A DNA stretch of 64,000 nt, from the NCBI GenBank assembly GCA_000531095.1, contig HG799468.1, positions 380,114-444,113 of the forward strand, read 5' to 3'. This DNA comes from Gemmata massiliana. Its GTDB lineage: Bacteria > Planctomycetota > Planctomycetia > Gemmatales > Gemmataceae. Under the pieces are notes generated by a model. The model was not told the DNA's origin, did not search any database, and saw nothing but the letters and a program-made list of their open reading frames with translations. This document shows positions 54,023-62,072 of this stretch, in pieces (position 1 is the first letter of the stretch; each line of letters begins with the position of its first letter). The position numbers and the translations under genes were made by a program.

Positions 54023-54400
54023 TAGTGATGATGTCGCGCCAAGAGCAGTGAATTCCTGCAACCAAAGGAAATACCAGCAGTGCGGTTCGGCATTCACCGG
54101 GCAAAGGACGAGTAGGAACGGGGCCGAGAACAGCTCGCTGTATCGGAGCGTGGAGACCGGAAGATCGAACGGAATGGCCTCGGACTCATCGATGGGCTTG
54201 GTGGTTCCCTTGATTTGGAACAGGAGCGTGTCGCCGGTTGGGCGTCCGGCACGAAAAAGTTCGACCTGCATGTCGATGCCGTAGTCGCGCCCGCCCGGTT
54301 CGCGGTGCTCCCAACTCCTCGGCATCAGGAGAGGGACGATCCGCCGAGCAGCCGTGTCGGTTTCGTGAGCTTCGGGCCGAATCGCGCTGTCCTTGGCCAT
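53981..54400 (-). CDS. DUF4365 (PD-(D/E)XK-fold) protein
   Basis: 139 aa from the ATG at 54400 (GGGAGTGA upstream). The DUF4365 pattern is clear: RSWEHREPGGRDYGIDMQVELF (Asp of the active-site strand), then LLFQIKGTTKPI (Q-x-K in place of E-x-K), FDLPVSTLRYSELFSAPFLL and WYFLWLQEF. This fold is that of restriction-like nucleases and is common in defence islands. The gene is short and ends right after the core. It converges with and overlaps the small gene at 53750 by 42 nt. Confidence 0.78.
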   Translation of the reverse strand: MAKDSAIRPEAHETDTAARRIVPLLMPRSWEHREPGGRDYGIDMQVELFRAGRPTGDTLLFQIKGTTKPIDESEAIPFDLPVSTLRYSELFSAPFLLVLCPVNAEPHCWYFLWLQEFTALGATSSLSRSQVEHAFGGRL

Positions 54401-54610
54401 CGACGTCACTCCCACGCAGTTTGAGCACAACAAAACAATCATAACCAACGAATCGATGCGTGGCGATCAGCGTTGAGGCTGCACGCCGCTGGCGCATTTT
54501 CATGCACCTCAACTGGCGGCCTTCCAATGGTGAACTTCGGAAGGGGCAGCTAAAATGGCAGAGCCTCAATCGATCGCGGGAATATCGACCCCCAGAGTCA
54601 AGGTGCGCCC

Positions 54611-55627
54611 GTGAGCAACGCAAAAGAACCAGCTAATCCGGAAGATTTCGCGCGGATGTTCGCCGAATTCCAGATGACCTACGGGAACGAGTTGAAGGCA
54701 AAAGTGTCGCGGCTCGATCAACTCATCGGGCGCAGCCACTGGCTATCTGTCGGCACCTACAAGGAGAACCTTGTCCGGTCGGTACTCGCCAACAAATTAC
54801 CGAAGCAGTTCGAGATCAGCACCGGATTTGTCATGGCGCAGATCAGCGGAGCTAAGGTGCTCTCACGGCAAATCGATCTGCTCATATGGGACGCACACAA
54901 TCACGTTCCGTTCTTCCGTGACGGCGATTTCGTCATCATCGCTCCGGAGGCACTGATGGCGGCGATCGAAGTGAAGTCCACGCTCACATCGAAGGAGCTA
55001 AAGAAGTCACTCACGAACCTGGATTCGTTGATGAAGTTCCTTCCGATCTATAGGCGCAACCAATCCATCCACCGTTCCATCTTCGCATTCGGTAAGGGTA
55101 AGAAGTTCGCATTTCCGAGGTCCATATTCAATGGTTTGAGCCGTCACTATCAAGGATGCAACGACCCTTCGTTCGCCGACCGCGTGCGCCTGACCACCGA
55201 CTACGATCGATGGTCCCTGCCTTGGATCGATAACGTCGCCGTTCTCGATACGGGCGTCGTTAATTGCAATCTTTGGTACGTCAACAAGAAGTCCATCCCC
55301 GCCTACCTGGCCTTATCGGCCCTTCCCGGCCAGGACAAACTCGACGCCTATGGCTTACTTGAGCGAAGCCTGCTCATGGATCTTGTCGGCGGAAGCAACA
55401 AGACGTTAGCAAGGTATAACTACCCTGGATTCACCAACGCCCTGTTCGCCAATTCTGGTTCACCGCTAAAGTCGGATCGATTCATCATCTTTCCAGATGA
55501 AGATGTGACCCAGATGTGGAATCTCGAAGGAGAAGCGAATACCGAGTGGATCAACGCTGTTTATCACCCGCCAGCCGCACCGACGAACGAGGAAGACGAA
55601 GAAGAAGATGAAGATGCCGCAGAGTAG
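54611..55627 (+). CDS. DUF6602-type PD-(D/E)XK-like protein
   Basis: 338 aa from a GTG start. The N-terminal part has the nuclease-like motif order: Asp in SRQIDLLIWDAHNHVP, then Glu and Lys in MAAIEVKSTLTSKELKK (D...E-x-K), following KENLVRSVLANKLPKQFEIS and a FVMAQISG strand typical of DUF6602. The C-terminal half is uncharacterised, and the protein ends in a highly acidic tail (EEDEEEDEDAAE). Cytosolic. It is the third nuclease-fold protein within 3 kb and probably belongs to a defence cluster. Targets unknown. Confidence 0.72.
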   Translation: MSNAKEPANPEDFARMFAEFQMTYGNELKAKVSRLDQLIGRSHWLSVGTYKENLVRSVLANKLPKQFEISTGFVMAQISGAKVLSRQIDLLIWDAHNHVPFFRDGDFVIIAPEALMAAIEVKSTLTSKELKKSLTNLDSLMKFLPIYRRNQSIHRSIFAFGKGKKFAFPRSIFNGLSRHYQGCNDPSFADRVRLTTDYDRWSLPWIDNVAVLDTGVVNCNLWYVNKKSIPAYLALSALPGQDKLDAYGLLERSLLMDLVGGSNKTLARYNYPGFTNALFANSGSPLKSDRFIIFPDEDVTQMWNLEGEANTEWINAVYHPPAAPTNEEDEEEDEDAAE

Positions 55628-55789
55628 ATAGGGTCGGCTCATCACTGCCCCTATCCTTACCGTCGCAGGTACGAAACTTTTCCCAAGTGACGCGGCAGAG
55701 CCACTCTCCACAGCCTTACAGCAGAGAAGAGGACAACCGACCTTGCGCCCTCGGCCAGTTCGCGCTGAACTGGGTACAGGAGGTGCGTG

Positions 55790-55951
55790 ATGGAATGCTA
55801 CTGCTGCAAGCGTCGGAACGTGTTGCCGATGAACTGCAACTGTCTGCGCATGACTTGTCGCGAGTGCCTGAAGTGTTCCAGATACTGCGAATGCGAACCG
55901 AAGTCGAGGCTGCCGAGCTGCCGACCGAGAGTCGCGTCGCCTCAAGGCTGA
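55790..55951 (+). CDS. Cys-rich microprotein, copy 1 (53 aa)
   Basis: Strong AGGAGG lies 6 nt before the ATG. The product begins MECYCCKRRNVLPMNCNC and continues with TCRECLKCSRYCEC, eleven Cys in the first 36 residues arranged as C-x-CC, C-x-C and C-x2-C-x2-C-x3-C-x-C, which suggests zinc binding. A paralogue at 58381 shares start, spacing and upstream sequence, which shows this frame is the real one. It overlaps a different frame continuing to 56898. Function unknown; small Zn-ribbon-like regulators are possible. Confidence 0.75.
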   Translation: MECYCCKRRNVLPMNCNCLRMTCRECLKCSRYCECEPKSRLPSCRPRVASPQG

Positions 55952-55980
55952 CCGTCCTCGGGTCGAACCCGCGCCAAACG

Positions 55981-56898
55981 GTGCCGCACGAATCCACAAC
56001 GAGATACTTCCCGGGATCGTTTCTCAGCGCACTCTCCGACCACATCGATGAGTACGTCAAAGTTCGCGACGCCGACAAACACCCGACCGTCCCGGACCGA
56101 CTGCGAATGCGCAATCTGCCGCAGACCGCGGACTTCGACGCGTTACGTGCTCTCATCGAGGCCGCGTGGGAGGCGGCGTGGGACGAACTCGCGTGCAGTT
56201 TTGCACTGCTGCACCCGTGCGACGCCGTCGGCATGTACCACGAGCGGTACAACATGGCCGTGTGCCTCTGGTACGGTCCGCTCGCCTTCGACGGAAGATA
56301 CGGTCTCGTTATCAACGGCGATACGCTCGAATATCGCGATGACATACCTGAAATCGAATCCCTTGAGAAGTGCGGTGGCGGACGGAGCTACGAGGAACAA
56401 TTGAGGCACGTGGAAACGGACGGCAGTTTCCTGAGCCTTCGCCCCCTCGGGAGTCCAAAATGGCGGGCGTGGTTCCTCGACACGTGGCAGGATCGTGTCG
56501 CGATTCACGACGTCATGGTGAAGTGCGGCGTGAAGTCCAAGGGCCACCTCGCCGAGGACTTCCACGAGTTGCGATACGTGTTCGACGCAGACGTCTCTCA
56601 CATGAGCATCGAAGAATTCGTCAACCGCCTCGACGCCAAGCACAGTTTCATGGTCGCGGCATTTCGTGCGGCCCACGCCGGTGCCCTGCGACCGGGCTTC
56701 GCCCCGCGCCGGGTGGCGAGTCGTCCTCCGGATCTGGACGCCATGATGGAAATGGTCACCCGGTTGAAGAACGAGAACGTGCAATGGAAGGAGATCAAAG
56801 AACAGGTCGAGAAGATGTTCCGCTATCGCTTCGACTCGGAGGACGCACTCCGCAAGAGTTTCGAGCGGTGGCTGAAGGGACAAAACACCGCCGAGTGA
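55981..56898 (+). CDS. hypothetical protein of the accessory island, about 305 aa
   Basis: The reading frame is open from 55687, but its first part overlaps the Cys-rich gene, whose frame is conserved in a paralogue. The true start is therefore probably near the GTG at 55981 (PHESTTRYFPGSFLSALSD follows), without a good ribosome site. The product is soluble (DALRALIEAAWEAAWDELAC, YGLVINGDTLEYRDDIPEI) with a helical C-terminus (MMEMVTRLKNENVQWKEIKE). No family recognised. It is convergent with the DUF4238 gene, leaving 13 nt between stops. Confidence 0.55.
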   Translation: MPHESTTRYFPGSFLSALSDHIDEYVKVRDADKHPTVPDRLRMRNLPQTADFDALRALIEAAWEAAWDELACSFALLHPCDAVGMYHERYNMAVCLWYGPLAFDGRYGLVINGDTLEYRDDIPEIESLEKCGGGRSYEEQLRHVETDGSFLSLRPLGSPKWRAWFLDTWQDRVAIHDVMVKCGVKSKGHLAEDFHELRYVFDADVSHMSIEEFVNRLDAKHSFMVAAFRAAHAGALRPGFAPRRVASRPPDLDAMMEMVTRLKNENVQWKEIKEQVEKMFRYRFDSEDALRKSFERWLKGQNTAE

Positions 56899-56911
56899 GT
56901 AAAGACGGATT

Positions 56912-57876
56912 CTAGCGTTTGATGCTGATCGTCACCCCATCCGGCCCCGGCAGAAGATCGACGCGCTGCCGGGTGGGGTTGCAAATCTCCGGGTTGTCGT
57001 CACAAATTTGTCGCGCCAGTTCGAAATCATCGTCGAAACAAAAACGTACTGGGTTGATTGCCTCACCTGTCGCGAGTTGAATCGCTCGACGGCTTCGGCG
57101 TCCATGTCCATGACGGTCGCGTGGTACGGCTCCATGTGCCGGTACATCGCGGGATCGAGCATCACGATGATGTACTCGCTATTCAGTGGGAACGCGAACT
57201 CCAGCCCGAACGCAGGCGGCACCTTCACTTCGTGCTCGTTGCCTGCGGGGGTGCGGTGCCAGACGAGCGGTTCGTCTGACGTGTAGAACTTCTTGCCGCT
57301 CGTATTGCGGCCGAAGATCCAAATGAGCTTGAAGAATTTCTCGGCGGTCGGGAACACGATGTCTTTGTCAAACATGATGTTCGCGTGGAGCGCCTGATCG
57401 TACCCGTCGCTCTTTCGGAGCTTCGGCAGTGGTACGTTCGGGTAATGGGCCTTGTAGAACTCTTCGACCTGCGCGTGCGTAAACTTCGAGTCGGCTTCGA
57501 CGAAGATGTTCCGAGCGCCTTTCGTGCGTAACCACTGCATCGTAAGATGCTGGGAAAGGTAGCTCACGGTGTCGTTGCTGACCTTTCCCGTCTTCAACTC
57601 CGCAAAGCAGTCGTCGAGTACCTTGCGGTACCGTTGCTCGATCTTCGAGAACTCCCTTTCTACCCACTGAACGCTGTCGTTCGGATCACTGAGGGCGCTC
57701 TCGTGTTGGTCGTAGAACCGCGGCAACTGCGCCGAGTCGCTTACCGGTGCCCGCTTCGGCTTCTTGTAGAGCTTGTTGAAACGAAAGAACTGCCCCTCCG
57801 GGTCTGCGAACTCCCGAAGGTAGCATTGCGGAACTGTGTGCTGTTTAATCGTTTCTTGCTCAGTGTTTTCAGCCAT
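56912..57876 (-). CDS. DUF4238 protein with a one-base frameshift near its 3' end
   Basis: The ATG at 57876 opens the DUF4238 signature KQHTVPQCYLREFADPEGQF; later parts are KKFYTSDEPLVWHR, FAFPLNSEYIIVMLDP and AVERFNSRQVRQSTQYVF, all as in the family. The uninterrupted frame then runs into unlikely sequence ending at 56932. The alternative frame from the A5 run (57040-57044; T5 on the coding strand) gives CFDDDFELARQICDDNPEI and DLLPGPDGVTISIKR, ending at 56912-56914. One extra base in that run restores about 321 aa. DUF4238 proteins are frequent in defence islands; their activity is not established. Confidence 0.8.
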
Positions 57877-58141
57877 GCTGTGCGCTCCGGTACGTTGATT
57901 GTAAGACCGAAGCAGGAGGGAGAGGGTTCGCGCAAAGCAGCGATGAGAGCGGCACTCCCCATCGCATCCATGATCACCCGCAGCCAGCAAGTGGTCGCCG
58001 TCGGTGGAGATGCCCTCGGAGTGTTTGCCAGTAGCCGCCGGGCGCAGCGAAGGCGCACCACCGCTTCGGCTCAGGAATCAGGCTCAAAGGATGCCCGCTA
58101 AAAACCTCTGCCAAACGCACCCGCGCCGCACCGCCGCCCCT

Positions 58142-58196
58142 GCGGTGGCCGGGCCGCATTTTACGCGCTTCGCGCATGCGGCCCTTACACCACCGC
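58142..58196. repeat. compound stem-loop in a gene-free stretch
   Basis: Nested pairs GCGGTGG / CCACCGC (58142-58148, 58190-58196), GGGCCGCAT / ATGCGGCCC (58151-58159, 58176-58184) and GCGC / GCGC form one long hairpin. The gap 57877-58380 contains no supported gene, so this could be part of a small RNA ending at the terminator at 58277. Confidence 0.6.
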
Positions 58197-58276
58197 GATG
58201 GCGACGGATGACGGCGACGGGGATGCAGCGAAGGCAGTGGCAAGATTGCCTGACGGCAGAATGACAGAACGAAATC

Positions 58277-58311
58277 AGCCCCGGCGCGCAAAAGCGTGAC
58301 CGGGGCTTTTT
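58277..58311 (+). terminator. intrinsic terminator upstream of the second Cys-rich gene
   Basis: Arms AGCCCCGG (58277-58284) and CCGGGGCT (58300-58307) followed by five T. It stops a forward transcript in front of the gene at 58381, although no coding gene precedes it on this strand. Confidence 0.75.
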
Positions 58312-58380
58312 GTCGTTTCTGGCGCCTACCGACCTTGCGCGATTTCTCGCCTCGCGCTGAACTGAAGACGGAGGTGCGTC

Positions 58381-58551
58381 ATGGAATGCTTCTGCTGCCG
58401 TCGTCGAAATGTTCTCCCGCTCAACTGCAACTGCGAGCGCGTAACATGCCGGGAGTGTTTGAAGTGCTCCCGGCACTGTGAGTGCGGTAAGAAAGCGCGA
58501 CTGCCGAGATGCGCGCGACCACGGCCTCAAACGAAGATGGCCGCATCGTAA
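58381..58551 (+). CDS. Cys-rich microprotein, copy 2 (56 aa)
   Basis: Paralogue of the gene at 55790: begins MECFCCRRRNVLPLNCNC and keeps TCRECLKCSRHCEC, with every Cys of copy 1 conserved. GGAGG lies 6 nt before the ATG, and about 50 bp of leader (CCGACCTTGCGC..., TCGCGCTGAACTG) are also shared with copy 1. The C-terminus diverges and is basic. The 3' end overlaps the reverse-strand gene at 58527 by 25 nt. The conserved Cys layout suggests one or two zinc sites. Confidence 0.75.
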   Translation: MECFCCRRRNVLPLNCNCERVTCRECLKCSRHCECGKKARLPRCARPRPQTKMAAS

Positions 58552-58760
58552 GTCAACGTCGCGTTCGGGCTGCTCCTTCTGACCTGTGCGATGCTAAACC
58601 GCATCACGTCGCCGCGCGTGCCCGCCACCTGAGACTTCCCGCCGAGGTTGTTCAATCTTGCCTGCTCGTAAGTCGCGCGGAGCAGGTTCTGATCGATGTC
58701 CCCTTTCGGGATGTGCTCCAGTTCGGACCGAACCAGTTCCCGCATTTGTTCCCTGTCCAT
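58527..58760 (-). CDS. small hypothetical protein, 77 aa
   Basis: ATG at 58760 with GAGGG upstream. Soluble, helical start MDREQMRELVRSELEHIPKG, then DQNLLRATYEQARLNNLGG and a beta-like C-terminus NATLTYDAAIFV. No family recognised. It follows the Mrr-type gene by 90 nt on the same strand, so the two may be co-transcribed. The 3' end overlaps the convergent Cys-rich gene. Confidence 0.55.
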   Translation of the reverse strand: MDREQMRELVRSELEHIPKGDIDQNLLRATYEQARLNNLGGKSQVAGTRGDVMRFSIAQVRRSSPNATLTYDAAIFV

Positions 58761-58850
58761 CGCCAGCCCTCCCGTTTGGTACGAGGGAATCCCGCACCCA
58801 ATCGGTGAGTGTTGCAAAGCATCATGTCCGGAGCGATGTCAGTTGTCGGC

Positions 58851-59651
58851 TCAGTACGTTCCGGCCAACAGCATGTCGGGGAGTGATGGCACCGGCACCA
58901 TCAGACCGGCTTCGTTCTCGATGAAGTGCTGACAGAGCGAAACGATTTTGTCGCCGCCACCGAGGCGAACATTTTGCCGCACGATCTCCGTGCGCCCCGT
59001 GCGCGCCCCTTGAGTGAATCCCGAACTGGAGAGCAGGACGCCGCCGGACGCTCCCTGACGCACGACAACCTCGAAGAGATCAGATACGATGTCGAGCCCC
59101 GGACGAGACCCCTGTACCCAGTGCTTCACTTCGACGAGATAGACGCGCGGTTCTCCCTGTTCAGTAAACCTGAGTTCCAGATCGAACCCACCATCTTTCG
59201 CGGGGCGGGTCAGGCGCGTCTCAAAACCCAGCCCCTCAAACACTTCCCGCAGGACACGCTCCAGATCGCGCCATTCGACCTCTTGAAGCAGTGCCGGGTT
59301 GCGCGCCACCTGGCACGCAATGCTGCGCATGGTCGTCCGGATAATCAGCTCCAGCCCGGCCGAAGTCGGTGGCGGTTCGGGCGGCTGTTCCGGCTGTTGC
59401 GCCTCGCTTAAATATCGCTTCAGCCGCGGCATCCCCGAGCCCGAGTAGGTGATGCGGCCGTCGGCTTCCAGCTCGGCCATCCGTTCCGCAGTAAACCGCC
59501 AACTCCGGCCTTCAGGGGGTAAGTGCCCGCGCCACTCGTACTGCAAATTCGGGCGGACGACGGGGGACGTCATGTCCGTGAACAAATAGGGACCGCGCGG
59601 GTCGTTGTCGGGATTGTGGTAGCGGAACGAAGGATCTTGTATCTGGCTCAC
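58851..59651 (-). CDS. Mrr-like restriction endonuclease with type III Mod-like N-terminal segment
   Basis: 266 aa from GTG 59651 (GAGGA about 8 nt upstream). Residues about 8-75 (YHNPDNDPRGPYLFTDMTSP, YEWRGHLPPEGRSWRFTAER) look like the linker found in type III DNA methyltransferases (Mod). After a Pro-rich spacer, an Mrr-type domain follows: EVFEGLGFETRLTRPAKDGGFDLELRF and VYLVEVKHW (D...E-x-K), then GGVLLSSSGFTQGA. It may be a fusion born from a broken type III restriction-modification system, part of whose restriction helicase lies just to the right. An ATG at 59744 extends the frame by 31 non-homologous residues. Confidence 0.75.
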   Translation of the reverse strand: MSQIQDPSFRYHNPDNDPRGPYLFTDMTSPVVRPNLQYEWRGHLPPEGRSWRFTAERMAELEADGRITYSGSGMPRLKRYLSEAQQPEQPPEPPPTSAGLELIIRTTMRSIACQVARNPALLQEVEWRDLERVLREVFEGLGFETRLTRPAKDGGFDLELRFTEQGEPRVYLVEVKHWVQGSRPGLDIVSDLFEVVVRQGASGGVLLSSSGFTQGARTGRTEIVRQNVRLGGGDKIVSLCQHFIENEAGLMVPVPSLPDMLLAGTY

Positions 59652-59779
59652 GTGGTGTTCCTCAAACGGAAGATGGATACCCAAGATACCCGCACCCACC
59701 CCGCTTGCAATGTTGGCCCAAGCCGCCGGAAGAAAAGCCAGCACAGAGCCGATGCGGCCAGAGGCGTAACTCCCTCTGA

Positions 59780-60100
59780 ATGTGTTCGTTATTCACGGGG
59801 CGTCCCCAAGCCGAGCACACCAATCGCGCGACCTTCAACCCCGACTTCTTCATTAAGGTGGGGAACCGCATTTACGTCGAAATCAAGGACGACGCGCAGA
59901 TCAAAGAGCCCTCCGACGAGAACCGCAAGAAGTGCGAATTCGCGCGCGAGCACTTCAACCGGCTGAACGAGGAGCAGCAGGAAGTGGTCTACCAGATCAA
60001 CTTCCTGTCGCCGCAGGATTACGGCGCGTTCTTTCAGAAGCTGCGTGAGGGGAAGCTCGACGGCTACCAGTCGCACCTCGATGCGGCGCTCGTGTCGTGA
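59780..60100 (+). pseudogene. C-terminal fragment of a type III/DEAD-type restriction helicase (Res-like)
   Basis: 106 aa containing TFNPDFFIKVGNRIYVEIKDD (PD...E-x-K nuclease core of Res subunits), ENRKKCEFAREHFNRLNEEQ, and the usual end FLSPQDYGAFFQKLREGK. The helicase body of about 700-900 residues that should precede it is absent, and the DNA immediately upstream belongs to the divergent Mrr-type gene. It is a deletion remnant. It could be expressed as a lone nuclease domain, but no ribosome site supports this. Confidence 0.7.
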
Positions 60101-60468
60101 GGATCAGCCGACCGAAGTGAGGGCCGCGACCGTGGGTGAATTTCCCTGAAAAATCGGGTACCGGCTGGTATGGAACGGTACAGAATCCGGTACAGAACCC
60201 ATTGAAACCCATAGCAAATCGCGCTAATCTGTAAGAGGTCACGGTGTATATCGGGAACCCGGACCGCGAGCAAAATACTCACGATTTGCAAGTGTTTTTA
60301 GCGAGATCGGCTCGGTTCACGCACCGACCTGTCGATCCGGCACTCTAAAATTTGCAAAGCTGCGGAGTAGACTCGGGTAACGAAATTGTAGAACCGGTCC
60401 ATGGTGCTCCTGTCACGCGGCTGTCCGGACTTCGGCACGCTATTTTGGAATCAAACGCGATATAAGGG
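60101..60468. other. gene-free, A+T-richer stretch left of the iterons
   Basis: No coding frame supported. Contains close direct repeats of CGGTACAGAA (around 60170-60200) and lower G+C content than the surroundings. It could contain the unwinding region of the adjoining origin. Confidence 0.4.
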
Positions 60469-60656
60469 TTATCCACGTACATTTGGTCGCGCTGCGTAGT
60501 TATCCCCGCACACTTGGTCGCGCCCGTTACGTACACTTGGTCGCACCCGTCCGTCCGTTTCCGCGGCGTCCCAACGTACACTTGGTCGCACAAACCTATA
60601 TACACCTATACTTCTACCGATAGTTGGTCGCCTGTTTCTGTGGATTACGGGGATAA
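60469..60656. other. iteron-type plasmid replication origin
   Basis: Four iterons of consensus CGTACACTTGGTCGCA start at 60476, 60507, 60530 and 60575, with a partial fifth at about 60622 (GTTGGTCGC); spacing is close to multiples of 22-23 bp. DnaA-like boxes TTATCCACG (60469-60477), TTATCCCCG (60500-60508) and an inverted one (60648-60656) are interspersed. It lies just beyond the 3' end of repA. Iterons plus DnaA boxes beside a RepA gene define an origin; activity is not shown. Confidence 0.8.
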
Positions 60657-60855
60657 CTATTACGCCCGGGCACCTCGCGTCTGAATTGGCTTGCAGGTGA
60701 CGGAGACGAGGGACCGGAGACAACCCCATCACATTCTCGCAGAAAGCACCCGCCCAAACGCGAACCCAAGTCAGTGGCTACCAACCCAGCGGCCCACACC
60801 TTCACGCTTCGACGGCCTATTTCTGTGCGATTTTGAGCCATCCCGCTTGGGTAAC

Positions 60856-61770
60856 TCAACCGATCTGGAGCCGGTCCGGCTTAGCGGTCACGGGCGGCGG
60901 ACTGTGCTCAAGGGTCACGCCCTTCTCGTCCGCGGAGAGTCGCGCCTGCGGGTACACGGCCTGAACCTGCCGGAGCGTCTCGAGGAACCGGCGCCGGAAG
61001 TCACGGATCCGCGCGTACCCCTGACCGAACTGGTCGTACACCCCGGTCCAGGGGATGAACTGGGGTTTGCCCACCTGCACGCGGTGCAGGCGCTGTGCCA
61101 GCCACGTGTACACGTCCAGGGCCAGGGCCGAACCGGACAGCGCGCCCACGGCCCGACGGTCGAGCGGGACCGCGTGCCGCTCCAGACTCGCGAAGTACTC
61201 GGCGCTGAGGCGCACGGTCGAGGGCCAGAGCATGCGCTGGCCCGGCTCGGTCGGGTACCACAGGTCGAACGCGCTGACGATCTGGGTGTTGAACTGCACG
61301 GCCCGGCCGCCCTCCACCATGCCCATACGCACCGTGGCCGCGGCTAACCGGGACAACTGGTCCTTGAGGTGCCGCAAGTGCGGGCCGCTGACCGCGATCC
61401 CCAGGGCCCGGGCGAACGCGGTCATCGAGTCCTCCACGTCCACCACGGGCGAACCCGTACGGATTGCCTCGGTGGCCAGGTGGATGAGCACGAGCCGGGG
61501 CTTCTCCCCGTACGGGAGCCCGAGCCGGACGAAGTCCCCGGTCGCGGGATCGTATGCCGACCCGGCCTCGATCCGGAGCGTCGCCAGGCCCTGCTTGCGC
61601 TCCCACTCGCGCACCTCGTCGCCCGGATTGCCGTACGGGATCCCGCACTGGCACTGGACCGTGTGCAGGAAGTCAATGCGCTCGGGGCGGGCGCTCATGA
61701 TCGCACTCGCGGCGTCCAGGCGCTTGCGCTGGGTCCGGGTCAGGTGCAGGCCGTCGGTGAGCGCGCCCAT
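60856..61770 (-). CDS. repA: plasmid replication initiator, RepA_C family
   Basis: 304 aa from the ATG at 61770, 5 nt after the ParG-like stop. Family landmarks: FLHTVQCQCGIPYGNPGDEV, FVRLGLPYGEKPRLVLIHLA, LGIAVSGPHLRHLKDQLSRL, FDLWYPTEPGQRMLWPSTVR, LALDVYTWLAQRLHRV, and QFGQGYARIRDFRRRFLETL. These match plasmid-encoded RepA proteins that bind iterons to start replication. Iterons lie directly downstream. An upstream ATG at 61806 would overlap the ParG-like gene. Its presence next to core chromosomal genes points to an integrated plasmid or a plasmid-derived element. Confidence 0.88.
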   Translation of the reverse strand: MGALTDGLHLTRTQRKRLDAASAIMSARPERIDFLHTVQCQCGIPYGNPGDEVREWERKQGLATLRIEAGSAYDPATGDFVRLGLPYGEKPRLVLIHLATEAIRTGSPVVDVEDSMTAFARALGIAVSGPHLRHLKDQLSRLAAATVRMGMVEGGRAVQFNTQIVSAFDLWYPTEPGQRMLWPSTVRLSAEYFASLERHAVPLDRRAVGALSGSALALDVYTWLAQRLHRVQVGKPQFIPWTGVYDQFGQGYARIRDFRRRFLETLRQVQAVYPQARLSADEKGVTLEHSPPPVTAKPDRLQIG

Positions 61771-61775
61771 GACCG

Positions 61776-62072
61776 CTACGGGATGTACCCGTGGGACCGG
61801 AGCCACGGCTCCAGGGCCTCTTCCAGGAACTCCTGGACCGAGTTCGGAACCTCGCCATCGAGCTGGCGCGTGAGGCTCGCGCGTTTGAGTGCGGCCACGT
61901 AGTCGGCCCGGATCCGGGTCGTGAGCGGGGCCCGCACCGGGGGCGCCACCGCGCGCTCGGCCAGGAGCGCCGGGCGCGCGGTGGCGCCCCCGAACACGAA
62001 CTCCTTCTCGACTCGCGGGTCGTTCGCCGAGTTTGACTTTAATCCTTCGATCAGTGGACGGCGCTCGCTCAT
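61776..62072 (-). CDS. ParG-like ribbon-helix-helix partition/regulatory protein
   Basis: 98 aa; ATG overlaps the parA stop (ATGA). A flexible N-terminus precedes a C-terminal ribbon-helix-helix-like stretch: strand PLTTRIRADYVAALKRASLT and helices QEFLEEALEPWLRS. Small RHH proteins encoded directly after ParA bind the centromere and repress the par operon. Order parA-this gene-repA with 5-nt or overlapping junctions shows one operon. Assignment rests on size, fold pattern and position. Confidence 0.65.
   Translation of the reverse strand: MSERRPLIEGLKSNSANDPRVEKEFVFGGATARPALLAERAVAPPVRAPLTTRIRADYVAALKRASLTRQLDGEVPNSVQEFLEEALEPWLRSHGYIP

Noticed and set aside
55687..55980. N-terminal extension of the hypothetical gene to 55687
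   Set aside because: This stretch overlaps the Cys-rich microprotein, whose frame is conserved in a second copy and has the strong ribosome site; the extension is most likely a shadow frame.
60345..60605. 86-codon reverse frame with repeated CDQVYV units
   Set aside because: The protein repeats are merely the translation of the iterons on the minus strand; there is no ribosome site and no protein family.
60469..60640. Repeat array as a possible CRISPR
   Set aside because: The units are 16 bp with short, unequal spacers of 7-29 bp and lie next to repA with DnaA boxes; these are iterons. No other CRISPR-like array was seen.
50766..60858. 17-bp sequence TGAGTTACCCAAGCGGG at 50766 with its reverse complement at 60842 as ends of a 10-kb transposon
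   Set aside because: One 17-bp match in a G+C-rich 64-kb window can occur by chance; the right copy lies inside the end of repA, and no target duplication or transposase was found.
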